Positions 1-10,863 of a DNA stretch of 64,000 nucleotides are shown in pieces. The notes beneath the pieces were generated by a model that did not search any database, had not been told where the DNA came from, and was given only the letters and a program-made list of their open reading frames with translations. The translations under genes and the position numbers were made by a program. The stretch is from Oscheius dolichura (lineage: Eukaryota > Nematoda > Chromadorea > Rhabditida > Rhabditidae), in assembly GCA_932521035.1 (NCBI GenBank), contig OW051496.1, positions 6,262,001 to 6,326,000 on the forward strand, read 5' to 3'. How positions within the stretch are numbered: the stretch's first letter is position 1; every line of letters begins with the position of its first letter.

Positions 1-697
1 GCGACATTATCTTTGACCGGGCATCCGAGCACGGCCCCCTCGTGGCAGGTTTGTTTCCCCTTTTTCCATCATTGATCTTGTCAGGCGGCTACTACGGAGC
101 GAAACCGACGTCCTCCTCGAAAAAATATTTTGACAGACTCTCGGACGACATTTCGTGGTGGTATGTCCCGGACAACGCGTACATGACCTCCCTCTGCCAG
201 CTGGCCGGGCTGGCCGAGTGCGGCCACCTCCCCTTCAGGTACTGGTTTCCCATAAAAAAGAAGATCCACTTCAGCCTTATCACCAATTGGCAGTGGCTGG
301 ACAGCAGCTCGGGAGGGACTCCTCCGAAGTTTATCCAATTCGACGGGGAGACAAAATTGGGAGGGAAACTGACACAGGTAGGGGCGAGGGCGCCATCGAA
401 ACCTCTTCAGATGAAAAAACTGAGATTTTACTTTCTGGCCGATGACGGGAGGACATGTAATTCAGATGCGGTCGAGGTGGGTTGAGGAAAGAAATCGAGC
501 GAGACATTCTCTAGGAGGCTCGGCGGAGTGTGGCGGGACGGAGGAGGCCCAGCTGGGCGGAGGTTGCCTCGTACAGTCACCGACAGTTCAAGTTCTACCA
601 GGCCGTCGTCGACGCCCTCTACAGTAACCGGTTGACCTCGTGGCTGCTCAACCGTTGGATTCTGCCCTACGCCCACTTTTGTATGCTCTCGTTGTGA
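1..697 (+). CDS. C-terminal part of an unrecognised protein, possibly a glycosyltransferase
   Basis: The gene enters from the left edge, so its start is missing. Four exons join in frame: 1-48, 85-238, 275-377 and about 513-697, ending at a TGA. The first two introns are 36 nt each. The product contains DIIFDRASEHG, GGYYGAKP, VPDNAYMTSLCQLAG and LITNWQWLD, and ends ...LPYAHFCMLSL. The mix of an acidic-aromatic stretch, a Gly-Gly-Tyr turn and a Asp-Asn-x-x-Met helix reminds me of nucleotide-diphospho-sugar transferases, but I cannot assign a family. The junction before the last exon is the least certain, because the intron from 378 could end at more than one AG. No function should be taken from this call. 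Confidence 0.5.
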
Positions 698-1932
698 CAC
701 GGCCCTCCACATCTGGAACTTTCTGTTTATCGGGATAAATGCTTCCATCCGGCGACCCCGGCCGGCCGACTTCTACACCCTTTTGTCTCACATGACTCCG
801 CTTCACAGGAGTCTCCGGCTCTATTTATGGCCGGTAGCGAGAAGAGGAGCTGTCCTTCTCATAACATTACACCCTCGCCAAGTCAAATACGAGTCCTGGC
901 CCACAACAGCTCCCTGGCCGGGTGTTATTCTCCTCCCAATTAATCTCTGGAAGAGAAAGGAAACAGCCATTGCTCATCTGGGCACTTTTTCTCGACCTCT
1001 GTGTCCCCGACCCATCAATCGTTGGCCCAATGATCCGCGTGATGTCTCCCCTGTCTCATTCCCCGGCCTCCCGTCATTTTTTGGGGAAGTCCGTTAGGTG
1101 TGACAACGACCCCACACCTGATAAAAAGGCCATCCACTTTTTATGGCCCCCCTCCTCCAGCCTATCAGCCTTCTCGCCTCAAGAGCGAACTTTCCATCCC
1201 TCGTCGTCCAATTGACCTCCTCCGAACTGTTCGGCTAAGCCCGGCCGATGTTTATTTTCACACCGTTTTCGAGGAGCTCCTTCGTTTTTCTTCTGTCCTC
1301 GTCTCCTTTCCGTTCCCCCGGCTACCCCTCTCCCTCTCTTCTCCCTTCCTTCCTCATTGGGGGTAGGTGTCCCCGGGGTTCATTAGGAACACGATCCTCT
1401 TCTGGTGGAAGAACTTTAGTTGGACCCTCTTGAACCCCCTGCTCCTCATTGGAAGAAACTGTTTGCCCCCCTATTTAACAGGGTGTTTGTCTCTATCTTC
1501 CATCCCAATTAGCCCCTCCAAGATGTCTTCTCCCCCGGTAGATAGGGGTGCCCGTGACATGGTCTCGTATTCCCACTCTGCCCAGTTTGGAGCCGTGAAA
1601 TTGCATCCGCTGGGATTGTTGACCAGGTTTGCTCTTCTCGCGGTCGCTGTTCTTTCGGGAGATCATCGCCAATTCCACAATTCCGTCCGATTGGCCGTCC
1701 CCCTATAACCCAATTAAGTGGCCGTTGCCCTCTGCTGGCCCCCCTCCTAGGGTCCCTCTTCCTCTTCCAAGATCCCCATCCTCAAGGCCTTTCTCTCCTC
1801 GTCTGCCAGTGTATCTTATCCTTCTTTTCGGTCAGTCCTGTTGGCAATAAGCCCCTGAAGCGGTGGTGCCATTCGTCCTTATTGCGCTCCGAGTACCCCT
1901 CGGTCTCGTCCAATTTCACCCTCAGCTGAGCC
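698..1932. other. Intergenic spacer, no gene seen
   Basis: This 1.2-kb stretch is pyrimidine-rich on the + strand, with many CCCTC/TTCCTC runs. It contains only short overlapping open frames with no recognisable motif. It may carry the promoter and 5' UTR of the peptide receptor that starts at 1933. Confidence 0.5.
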
Positions 1933-3472
1933 ATGGGCTCCCTCAACATGTCCTCCGTCATGAGCATCATGAGGGCCTCGCCCGTCTATCAGCAGATCAC
2001 CAACTTATCACTTCCGAATGCCAGCGGCGTCATGGTCGACGCCCTTGAGCTGGGCATCGAAGGCCTCCAGGTACAACACCCTCCGAGCCGAGCCACCTCA
2101 TTCCAGGCGTATTGTAACCTGCCTCTGGTGGCGGAATTCGCCAACCTCACCCTCCACACCTACGCCATGTCGTCTCCCGTCCACGAGAAGTACCGTCCCC
2201 TCCTCCTCCCCCCAAATAACCCTTTTCAGTGTCATATCCGCTCCCACATGGGTGCGTATCCTGCTGTCGATCATCTTCAGTGTGGTGGGTATGGTGGGGA
2301 TGGTGGGCAACAGTCTGACGGTGCTGGTCATCTACAAGACCCAGTCCCTCCACTCGCACACCAACGTGTTCCTGGCCAACCTGGCCATCTCCGACCTGTT
2401 GCTCATCCTGGTCGGCGTCCCCTTCGACCTCTTCCAGCTCTGGAGCCAGCACCAGCCTCCGCCCATAGCTGGCTACTGTGCATTCATGAGTCAGTTTCCT
2501 CGTCTCCCCAGAAATGCCATCCCCCAGGCACATCGATCTCGTTGTTTACCTTCGCCTCCATCCTTACAATAGTCTCCTTGACTGCCGAGAGATTCGTCGC
2601 CATTTGCTACCCGTTCAGCCACCGGGCCATCTTCGACAAAAGAAGGTAACCGTCTGTTCTGATCCCCCTCCAGTGCTTCAGTGTCATCCAACTGGTCTAT
2701 GTCATCTGGCTGATCGCCTTCTTCCCCTCCCTCTACATCGGCCTCCAATTCAGACGAGTGGTCCCCGATTTCTGTGGATATAAGAGAGAACTCAGCTCAA
2801 GTGAGGGCAGCTGTGACTACGCGACCAGCCCAAACATGCCATTTCGATATCCGTTTGAGGTAATTATATCCATCATATCAAACAAGGCAATATGGTCTAG
2901 ATGATTATGATACTGACATTTGTCTTACCCTTGATATTTATTGTCTACTGCTATGTTCGAATACTGGCCACGTTGAATGTGATGGCAGCTCAGACAACAG
3001 TTCATGTGCCCATTGGCAGCACAAACAGCGACAGCTCCCAGATAACTTCTCCCACGTCTATATTGTATGTGCATACAAGGAACTATGCACCACCAAAGAG
3101 CCAGCAGGCACAGCGGATGGTCATCAAGATGTTGGGTGTGTCACTTTTTCAATGGGTTTTATAACTATTTGCAGTTACCGTCACCGCGGTGTTTTTTATT
3201 TGCTACCTTCCCTACCACGTGGAACGGTTAATAGTGCAGTACACCAAGAAGGAATGCGACAAATCAGTTCTATGCTTACTCCTCTATCCAATAACAGGTA
3301 AGCAGAACATCAATGCAAAAAAAAAATTTCAGGACTTCTTCAATACATCTCCGCCACTTTAAACCCCATATTTTACAATTTGATGTCGACAAGATTCCGT
3401 ATCGGTTTCAGTCAATTAATTAAAAATGCTATACCACAAAAAGACAAATACAGCAGTATTGCCCGAATGTGA
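1933..3472 (+). CDS. Class A peptide GPCR, neuromedin-U/TRH-receptor-like
   Basis: A seven-helix receptor is assembled from about eight exons with short introns. The N-terminus has several Asn-x-Ser/Thr sites (NMSS, NLSLPNAS, NLTLHT). TM1 carries VGNSLTVLVI and TM2 carries NLAISDLLLILVGVPFD, with the usual Asn and Asp. The TM3 end reads LTAERFVAICYPFSH, so the DRY box is ERF. TM6 reads FFICYLPYHVERL, and TM7 has TLNPIFYNLMS, the NPxxY motif with F. The GYCAF before TM3 and SCDYA in loop 2 supply the loop disulfide. These motifs match the neuromedin U / GHSR / TRH receptor group of nematodes, which bind small amidated peptides at the plasma membrane and couple to G proteins. The start at 1933 is the first Met before the glycosylated tail. 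The exact ligand cannot be read from the sequence. Confidence 0.85.
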
Positions 3473-3735
3473 ATTCAAACCTTTGATCTCGAAAGCAGCA
3501 TGCAAAGGACATCACTCAATTACGTGTAACAAGTTACATTCCTATATAAAAATGTCGAAATAAATTGTTTTATTTTAATTAGCCCTACTAAAGATCCATT
3601 ACTTCCTATAACAATACTACAGGTGCTTTAAAAGTCGGGCATTTTGAAATATATGTTTATGGATAAAGGCAACAGACTATAAAAACTTTACATACCAACT
3701 CGCAATCAAACAGTGAACGATGGTAAACTATTCTT

Positions 3736-5159
3736 TTATAGCTGAGCCTGAAGACCCTTGAGAGACTGAATAGCGTTCTGCAGATATTGATCTTTGAATG
3801 TCTTGTCGGCAGCTTGCTTCTCAACCTTGAAAAATAACAGAGTAACAAAATCGTATAGCTAAAAGACTCACTCCTTCGCTAATAAACTTAATCATCTGCT
3901 CCCTCTCGAAACGTCTCTTCGTCTCTTCAGTCTCTTTGAGATAGTCCAGACGGCGCTTAAGTTCGGTAGAGAGAGTATTCACGTTCTTTCTGAAAGAAAT
4001 TTCAGTTGTGACTGATGGAAGCAAGTACACGTTATATTTATCAAAAATTATTTTTGAATGGATTTTGAAGAGGAAACGCCATATAACAATTACCTGTAAG
4101 TAGCTTCGAGTTGGAGCTGCATGTTTTCCTTCAGGATAGTAGGGAATGCTTCCTTGAGAGCATTGAACGATTGAGTCTCGGCAGCTGAAGTCTTTCTGAA
4201 TTCGACAGCGTCTTTGAGATCTTCCTGGATAAGGCCCTTGAAGTAGTTCATACGGTTCTGATACTCTCCATAGAGCCAGTTATCAATTTTGACTGAATGA
4301 AAAATATATAGAAGTTTAAAAAATGGGCATTACATCCTACAGTCCTCGATATCAGCAAGTAGAACAGAATCCATCCAACAGTCATGTGTCCTTGTTCTTC
4401 AAAAACCCATAATTCCTTGTTCACAAGGAAAGCGAAAAGACCTCCAAAGAAGAGGTAAGGGCCTGAAAATAAGGAAATAGTAAATAATAATTTTAAGAAA
4501 ATACTAGCTTAAAATATAACAAATGTATTTACCCGAAACTCCGGTGACCTTTTGGAAAGGAGTGAACCACGAGTCGGGCACCATGAGTACTCTAGTCTTA
4601 GGCGGGTACATAGGACGGGCAGGATAAGGATAGTTCTTCTGTAATTATTTTTTCAATACAGTAAAAAACCATAATAAACACCTACTAGGACGTTTTCTGA
4701 CTACAACTAGGGAGTGGAAATAGAATGAATTCAGTTGTTAAACTTACGAGGTCACGATCAGGATGCTCCTTGAAATCTTTGGGAACCTCAGGCAGAGGTT
4801 CAGGAGCGAACCATTCCTTTCCGCAATCGTCAAACATAGACTTAGGAGGGTGAGCTTCTCCTTTCAAGGGGATTCCTAAATAGGAACATAAAGTATTGTA
4901 TAGAGAAAAATTAAGCACCTTGCCAGCGCAGAGACAGCTTTTGGAAAAATGATGGGTTGTCCAGGTCTTCCGGTCGAACATTGGAACTAACCGTAGCTGC
5001 TGTAAAAAAAAGAATAGAGGTGTATATTAAAAATAATTTCTATAATTGTTATTGATCAAAAACTATCAACTGACGAGCATGACTGTGGTGAGCGAAACGC
5101 AGAGGGATAATAACTAGGCGTCCCTTCGACCCAACAGGCAAGATGCGGCTCATAGACAT
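3736..5159 (-). CDS. Mitochondrial F1Fo ATP synthase subunit b
   Basis: The subunit forms the peripheral stalk that holds F1 still against the rotating ring in the inner mitochondrial membrane. The N-terminus, MSMSRILPVGSKGRLVIIPL, is basic and lacks acids, as expected of a mitochondrial presequence. Then come NYPYPARPMYPPKTRVLMVP and PDSWFTPFQKVTGVSGPYLF, a segment typical of invertebrate b subunits. Two short membrane spans follow, around the residues between GPYLF and ISRTVG, and then a long charged helix (LKENMQLQLEATYR, ELKRRLDYLKETEETKRRF). The last exon ends LKGLQAQL. There are about seven exons. The N-terminal extension between presequence and first span is longer than in vertebrates but fits the nematode form. 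The neighbouring GPCR is convergent. Confidence 0.88.
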
Positions 5160-5947
5160 CCTGTTACCCTTAAAAATTGTTATTAGCAAAATGCAATAAA
5201 AGAATGAGAGAAACAAAAGTTAAAATAGTGTAGGTATACATGTTTGGTTTTACATGTTATTACCGGTCAACCTTTATATTCTGCTAGTAAATCATACAAA
5301 ACGTCTATATAAAAATATCAGTTGGAATTTCAGGGAAGGCCGCCCGTTCTATTCACTGAGGGCAGACTGATTCGCAGAACGTTCGCGTAAAGACCGCGTC
5401 TCAATATATGGTAGAACAGACAAAAGGTGAAAAAGCCAAAAATTGGAGCAAGAAAACAAAGAAATTAGAAACAAGTAACAAGTATAGTGCTGAAAATAAT
5501 CCTACCCTAATAATAGGCAGATCTCTGTCTGCCAGACATGTCGTCTGCGTAGATTGACAGGTCAAATGAGAGAGAAGCAGAAAGTTTCGACCGTCAGATC
5601 TTATCCGACTGTCAATTCTTTTTCGACCGAAATAAACTAATCCCAACGCGGCCAAAGGCAGCCGGAGGCATACTGGTGATCACTATTAAAGAGGTCCTAA
5701 TGAGATTTCCCGCTATAGTCTGTCAAGAAAAAAGACGACATTCAAGGTCTAACTGGCCGAGAACTCTTCTTGCCACAATGGTCAACCCAAAAAATAGAAA
5801 AATAGACTAAATCTACGTCAAATCCAAATATTGAAAATTTTGTGAGAAATCGAACTCGAAAAATTTGAAGGTCTGCACAGCGCGCGAAAAAGCATTTCCA
5901 TTTGAAACAGACTATAAATGTCTAGGAGACCTGCCCCCATCTTTTTT
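5160..5947. other. Spacer with a half-copy of a MITE end
   Basis: No gene is recognised. Positions 5714-5764 repeat, base for base, the first about 50 bases of the complete MITE copy at 6785-6961 (start TATAGTCTGTCAAG). A weak partner, ACAGACTATA, lies at 5907-5916, so a degraded or chimeric element of about 200 bp is possible. A minus-strand open frame at 5401-5655 with a hydrophobic stretch has no support beyond being open. Confidence 0.45.
5714..5764 (+). repeat. Single TIR end of the TA-flanked MITE family
   Basis: The 51 bases here are identical to the left end of the complete element at 6785. The sequence diverges immediately after GGCCGAGAAC. No matching inverted end of the same length is found downstream, only a short ACAGACTATA at 5907-5916. 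I read it as a truncated or rearranged copy. Confidence 0.7.
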
Positions 5948-6229
5948 TCACATCAAAGCGGAGTCGTATAGGACAAGCATCCTTTGGGCGAGATCCTCGC
6001 AATACGATTTCCTCTGAGTTTGGAAGTTCGCATTCAAAGGCTGGGAGCGAACAGTCATCTTAGAAGTAGAAAAAAAATATATTGTGATATGGCCAATGCG
6101 GGGGACATAACTAGAACGTGACCTTATAGACATCGAAGAGGAGTCGAAGATTAGTTTACCATATGGCATTGGGAACAAGGAACTGAACCAGGAGTTGGTT
6201 TCGGTGGTTCTGCGAGTAGTGTTTGCCAA
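5948..6229 (-). CDS. Hypothetical small protein (weak)
   Basis: A 93-codon open frame begins MANTTRRTTETNSWFSSLFP and ends VLYDSALM, stop at 5948. It is not matched to any family I know. A splice acceptor-like CTTCTAAG lies in the middle and two downstream frames are open, so the true protein may be spliced differently. A CTTCTC-rich stretch lies on the upstream side. This is reported because the frame is open and has no overlap with other genes, but it could be chance. Confidence 0.22.
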   Translation of the reverse strand: MANTTRRTTETNSWFSSLFPMPYGKLIFDSSSMSIRSRSSYVPRIGHITIYFFSTSKMTVRSQPLNANFQTQRKSYCEDLAQRMLVLYDSALM

Positions 6230-6685
6230 ATAGAGCAGAAAAAATTCTGGTCCTCTTCTCTCAGTGAGTATAACGGTTAAATCGTGAGTGAAGCGATGTT
6301 ATACTAGTCTTTGTATAGTCATTGGGAAGTAGAATGCCGTTCCAGCGAGAGAGACTGAAGGTTCCCGTAATCCATATTGTAAGTATCCTCTAGGCATTAG
6401 AATAACTTCTCTTCTCTTCCGAAGAAGTTATGTTACTCCCCCTCTTCGGCTATTTCATGCTTGCCTCTTATTGCAAGAGATGCTGCTTCTCTTTTCCATT
6501 CTATGGCTCCCAGGAAGGAGTGTCTACGCTTCTTGCCAGAATAGTCAACCTGCTTCAACCGCCGACACCATCTTCTTCCAAACAGGTTTTACTATGGCAA
6601 CCAAGAGGAATGAACACCGGTTATCGGGAGTCAACAATATTTATCTAATTTTAACAAAGAGGCGAGAAAAATAGCGAAAAAACAA

Positions 6686-7033
6686 CTATTTCTTCTTGGT
6701 AGCTCCAGCCTTGGCAGCGCTCTTGGTGACTTTTCCTCCAGCTCCGTCCTCCACCTTCGCAGTTGTCCTCACGACTCCCACAGCTATAGTCTGTCAAGAA
6801 AAAAGACGACATTCAAGGTCTAACTGGCCGAGAACAAATTTTAGTGATGGAGCAACTGACAGATAATTTTCGAGCGGCCAAGAAGAAAAAAAGGCCAGTA
6901 AGTTCGGCTCGCGGCTAAATCGTTAAACCTTGAATGTCGTCTTTTTTCTTGACAGACTATACAGTTTGTCCCGTACAGCGAAGCGTCCAAGAGGAGGATA
7001 CTCGATGAACGTCTCGAGGCACATGGGCTTGGT
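6686..7033 (-). pseudogene. eEF1A 3' fragment, disrupted
   Basis: On the minus strand the sequence begins right after a splice acceptor (TTTCTAG) and reads [20 protein letters not shown], then RD. After an inserted MITE it resumes with QTVAVGV and ends GGKVTKSAAKAGATKKK and a stop. This is the conserved C-terminal end of translation elongation factor 1-alpha. The join lacks the usual Met-Arg between RD and QT, a loss of about 7 nt that shifts the frame, in addition to the 173-bp insertion. The intron piece before the exon shows that the copy came from genomic DNA, not from an mRNA. The fragment cannot make a working factor; the complete gene must be elsewhere. Confidence 0.85.
6785..6961. mobile_element. 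Tc1/mariner-type MITE, 173 bp, TA target duplication
   Basis: Two perfect 33-bp terminal inverted repeats (6787-6819 and 6927-6959, starting TAGTCTGTCAAGAAAAAAGA) are flanked by TA on each side. There is no coding capacity inside. The TA duplication points to mobilisation by a Tc1/mariner-class transposase acting in trans. The identical arms imply recent activity. It has landed inside the eEF1A fragment. Confidence 0.85.
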
Positions 7034-7333
7034 CTAGAAATCAGAGTTATTAGTCAATGGTTTGTTTATTCTAGTGTCTCGGGGTCGCTCTATCTTGTCC
7101 AGGCCGAGTTTTGCCTGTGGCTCCCTTTTCGGTTCACCTGATCAGCCAAGCGGCGGTTCGCTCTTTTCGAGTATATCTAATTTTTCACATGCAGAGAGAT
7201 GTTTCTGAAGCCGATTGCGCCGTTCTCGTGGTTGCATGTGGAAAATTAGATAAATATTGTTAACTCCCCATAACCGGTGTTCATTCCTCTTGGTTGCCAT
7301 AGTAAACCTTGCTTGGAAGTAGATGGTGTCGGC

Positions 7334-7850
7334 AAACAGTCCAACCGACCTTCCATTTTTGTTTTTTGCTTTTTTTTGAAGACCTACGGGGCGAAGAATG
7401 CGGTAGGAGAAGCGAAAAATACTGCCATCGTCCCCCTTCTCAGACTCTGATCGAACCTTACTCTAGAGTAAAAGGCAATGCAAACTGAACGCAAAAATAT
7501 ACAAGTAGACTGAATTCAAATGTCGGATTACCGCCCAAGCGTACGATATTGCCTGAAGATTTCTGAGACAGAGAGGAGAGGCTTGGATAGGGGAACAATT
7601 ACAGATTTGCTCTTCATGTATTGAGTGATTGTTGCAAGAAGAATTTTCAGTATTTATGGCTGCTAATTACGTCGTCACAGTGGTCAGCTTTGGCATGCTC
7701 TTGATCTTTTTATTACCTTTCCTAATTGACTGTTCTTTCCATACTTTTGATACTTTGAATTTCAGGGCTGGTTCTAGTGATATCTAACTGTTTTAACGTA
7801 TAATTAGCAAGAATCACACGTTCGTTTCGCTAAATCCATATTGAGAGGAA
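7334..7850. other. Spacer upstream of the cyclin gene
   Basis: No gene recognised. It probably holds the promoter and 5' UTR of the D-type cyclin starting at 7851. Confidence 0.4.
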
Positions 7851-9329
7851 ATGGTCGCTGTTGCTGAATCGCAGAATCCGCATTCTGCTTCAAGGTTCAT
7901 TTACATTTTCAGAAAATCTTACACATAGCATTTAACATTTAACTATAACTTTTAGTATCGCTCACCGTACTAGGAGTCATCGTCGACGTTCAGATCGAAT
8001 TACTTTACAGACCACGCATGATAAAAGACTAAGTTGCTACACGGTAAGGCGATCAGTGAAATATCATAAACCTTAGACCAGCATTTAGAATAGTTAGTAT
8101 TTTTCAGAGCCAAAATCGCAGCAGACTTCCTGATGACAAGACTCTGAACTCTCCTGCTCATCTCGGAGTTAGTACGCTTCCTGACCGAGCTATCATGTTA
8201 GAAGAGCGAGTGATGATAAATCTTCGTAAAGCCGAGGTTTTTTCATAGTGGATCTAATGCAGGAAATTTAGCTCAATCGTCAACCGAGCTCCATGTATTT
8301 CATGTGTGTGCAAACAGAACTTGATCCATTTCATAGGGAACAAGCTGTTGATTGGGCAGCCGATGTTTGTAAAGTTTGTTACTATCTATTCAAAAATGTG
8401 ACATTGTTTTGCTTAATGGTCTATACTGTTTCAGGAAATGCGTTGCCAGCCCGATATTCTTTCACTGGCCATAAGCATTTTCGACCGGTATCTATCTCAC
8501 CGAGAGGTGTTTCCCAACGAATTGCAAGCCGTAGTCGGAGTTTGTTTACTAATCGCAAGCAAATTAAAGGCACCAACACCAATCAATGTTGATACTTTAG
8601 TGTATTTCAGTTCCGGAGCTATTGATGCTGACCAGATTTTGGTATGTTCCACAACTTCTCCATTTTCTACATTTAAATTTATAGTCGTACGAGATTTCCG
8701 TTCTCCTCGCTCTGGATTGGGATGTGGTTGCACCCACTTCTTTTGATTTTTATGACCAAATTGTATCAAGATTGCCGCATATTTCTGCCCTTCGATCCAA
8801 ATTTATTGAAATAATTCACGGAATTCTAAGAAGTGAGTTGTTTTAATTTTTCCAAGGCAAAGAAAACGTGTTTTCTGCTACTATCTTGCAATATTATATT
8901 TTCGAGGGCAAAGTGGTAAATCAACAAATAAACTTTTTTTTTTTTGCAATTTTCTTTTTCTTTAGATCATAAGCTCGCTACTTTTCTTCCATCTATCCAA
9001 TGTGGGCTAGCCTTACTTTGCGCTGCAAAGAGATACAGCAAAACGTTCTATCGGGACATTGCAGGCCTCTCGTCGGAGCCAATGCTTTCTGTTCCAGCTG
9101 TATTAGGAGTTGATATGGTTAGTTTCGGCTGTTATAGTTTTTATAATTTTAAAACCGGTAAATAAACATTGTCCAGAATATGTTACTCGGAATGATGGCC
9201 AAGGTTGAATCAACACTTGCTGTAGATGACTGGGACGGAGAAGCCTTTGAATTCAAGCAAGGAGCAGCTGGGTTTTGTTCATCCGGAACCGACTCTGGTT
9301 TTTGCTCTAGGGCCAGCACACCCGAGTAG
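7851..9329 (+). CDS. D-type cyclin
   Basis: Seven or so exons give a protein of roughly 330 residues. The cyclin box includes EERVMINLRKAE, YFMCVQTELDPFHREQAVDW, LSLAISIFDRYLS, AVVGVCLLIASKLK and ALDWDVVAPTSFDFYDQIVS. YF-x-CVQ before the WAADVCKE helix and WD-VAPTSFDF in the second fold are the signature of cyclin D, the regulatory partner of CDK4/6 that drives G1 progression and Rb phosphorylation. The tail ends FCSSGTDSGFCSRASTPE, Ser/Thr-rich and suited to phosphorylation and turnover. I see no LxCxE Rb-binding motif in the predicted N-terminus (the nearest is LSCYT), though the first exon is the least certain part. A polyadenylation signal lies at 9630. Confidence 0.85.
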
Positions 9330-9629
9330 ATCGGAATGATTATTATGTTTGGGTTAGTTGAATCATTATAGCCACCTCACTATTTTTGTTGCTAGTCTGT
9401 TGTAAATACTTTTAAACAATTGAAATTTATTTTGTTCGTTTTATCCTGTAGAGTTTGATCCTGTTTTTATGTAGTTTGACTATGACCCAAATCCTAAGAG
9501 CACATTTAGAAAACATCAGCCACACTCACGAAACCATCCAAATGTGTTGTTTCATATTGTACCAACTTTATGTGCCCTCTTAAATATGTCTAGGTTTTGT
9601 TTAGTCGCAGATTACTGTTTTGATGTTTG

Positions 9630-9635
9630 AATAAA
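9630..9635 (+). terminator. Polyadenylation signal of the cyclin gene
   Basis: AATAAA lies 300 bp past the cyclin stop codon, in an AT-rich 3' flank with no other gene on this strand. Confidence 0.5.
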
Positions 9636-10543
9636 TCTTATCTTATAGATCACTGGTTTTCATCGATATTCTAAATCTATGGGATTTTGTTTCAAAAAAG
9701 ATCAGTCTGCATATACTCGAGATAGCTGTTCCCAGTAACTTTCATATTTTCTAGGTAGAATAAACGGTTAGAATGACCAGGGTTCATTTGATGTCAATAA
9801 GACGTCACATAACGATAGGAGAGCATCGGAAGCCTCGTGTTTTTGTTCACCTGACGATTTCATCGTTCGAGAAAGCGAAGGTTACGGTATTCGGCGGTAT
9901 TATTAGTCTAACACCAAAAAGCACATCTGAATACCTGTCACAATGATGAACTTCACCCTATTCCCAGCAACTATGGCCCAGAACGACCGGGGGACGATCC
10001 GCCCACGTGCTTCCGCGTCCCACCCAGTTTGTTGGTCATTCCGTCCAAAAATAGAATCAGGGTCGACTATTTCAGAGGCCGGAAGCTACCGTAACGCATC
10101 AAGGATCCGCCCGTCGCCGCCTTTTCGTCGTCTTCCCCTGCAAGATGCTCCCGATGATTGTGACGATGACGAATGATAAATGACCACGACTGAAACGGGT
10201 ACGAAGTACAAAAGAGCACCCGCTCCATTTCCCAGAATACGGGCTCCCGATCCAATTGGAGAAATCTCTTCTGGTCAAAGACAGCCAAGGCTAGAAAAGG
10301 AGCTCCGTTGACCAGGAAGTGTCTGTCTGTTTTTAGTTTGCAGTCCCCGAAGTTTCTGGGCGAAAAGTGGTCCGACTGTTATGGATAAGCCCCGTGATGA
10401 CAGATGGGTGTGTGCGAGTCGTTTGATCTCTTCACCCCCTCCTCCGCCTGCTCCTCTCCCCGTCGTCCCAGTTCCTCCAGCTCCCGCGTCTCCTGCCCTC
10501 CGCCGGCCGCCCGGTCTCTCTTCCCAAAGAATCTTCGAAAGTG
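9636..10543. other. Spacer with no secure gene
   Basis: Open frames at 9943-10176 and in another frame around 9950-10096 (PERPGDDPPTCFRVPP) are short and conflict with each other. No family is recognisable. The segment from about 10400 is a CCT/CTC-rich stretch. Confidence 0.4.
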
Positions 10544-10863
10544 ATGGAATGGTTTGTCTCCGGTCTCCGACTTCTCGCCGTCTTTTTCCAGCTTCTCTTC
10601 CCCTCCGCCGCCCCTACAGTCTTTTTCCATCTTTAATGATTGGCCGGGCTGTTCTCCAAATTCAGCACCCGAATTGCGCAACATCAACGTGGAGATCGTC
10701 AGGTGTTTGTCGACTCGCCAAAGATGTCCCGAGGCCGTTCCCGGCTTTTATGGCAGGGGTGCGGGGTGACCTCTGTTAGCTGCTGACTCAGCCTCTCTTC
10801 TTCGCCTGCCGGGAGGAGGATTGCCCCCTCTCTCTCGAAATAGACAGGAGAACAGGAATATAA
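10544..10863 (+). CDS. Predicted small secreted protein with four cysteines
   Basis: Three exons (10544-10618, 10666-10758, 10792-10863) join in phase 0 with GT-AG introns of 47 and 33 nt. The 78-residue product starts with a clear signal peptide, MEWFVSGLRLLAVFFQLLFP, then SAA as a cleavage site. The mature part of about 55 residues has four cysteines (HPNC, GVC, FAC, EEDC), enough for two disulfides, and ends IDRRTGI. I do not recognise the family. A secreted peptide, hormone-like or defensive, is possible. The case for a real gene is the match of signal peptide, phase-0 junctions and even cysteine count; each could still be chance in a GC-rich region. Confidence 0.42.

Larger units (their letters stand above)
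6561..7333. mobile_element. Element with 92-bp inverted arms carrying a piece of eEF1A
   Basis: The left arm 6561-6652 (starting GCCGACACCATCTTCTTCCA) and the right arm 7242-7333 are near-identical inverted copies, including a shared AACACCGGTTAT core and TTATCTAATTTT inner end. Between the arms lies the last coding part of eEF1A on the minus strand, itself broken by a MITE. This arrangement, a host gene fragment between terminal inverted repeats, is what Pack-type DNA transposons look like. I cannot see a clear target-site duplication outside the arms, so the true ends may lie further out. A second small inverted repeat, TTCACATGCA/TGCATGTGGA, lies inside at about 7182-7248. Confidence 0.6.

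Noticed and set aside
9943-10176. 77-codon frame starting MMNFTLFPATMAQ
   Set aside because: Another frame of the same stretch is also open, and neither has a motif or splice support.
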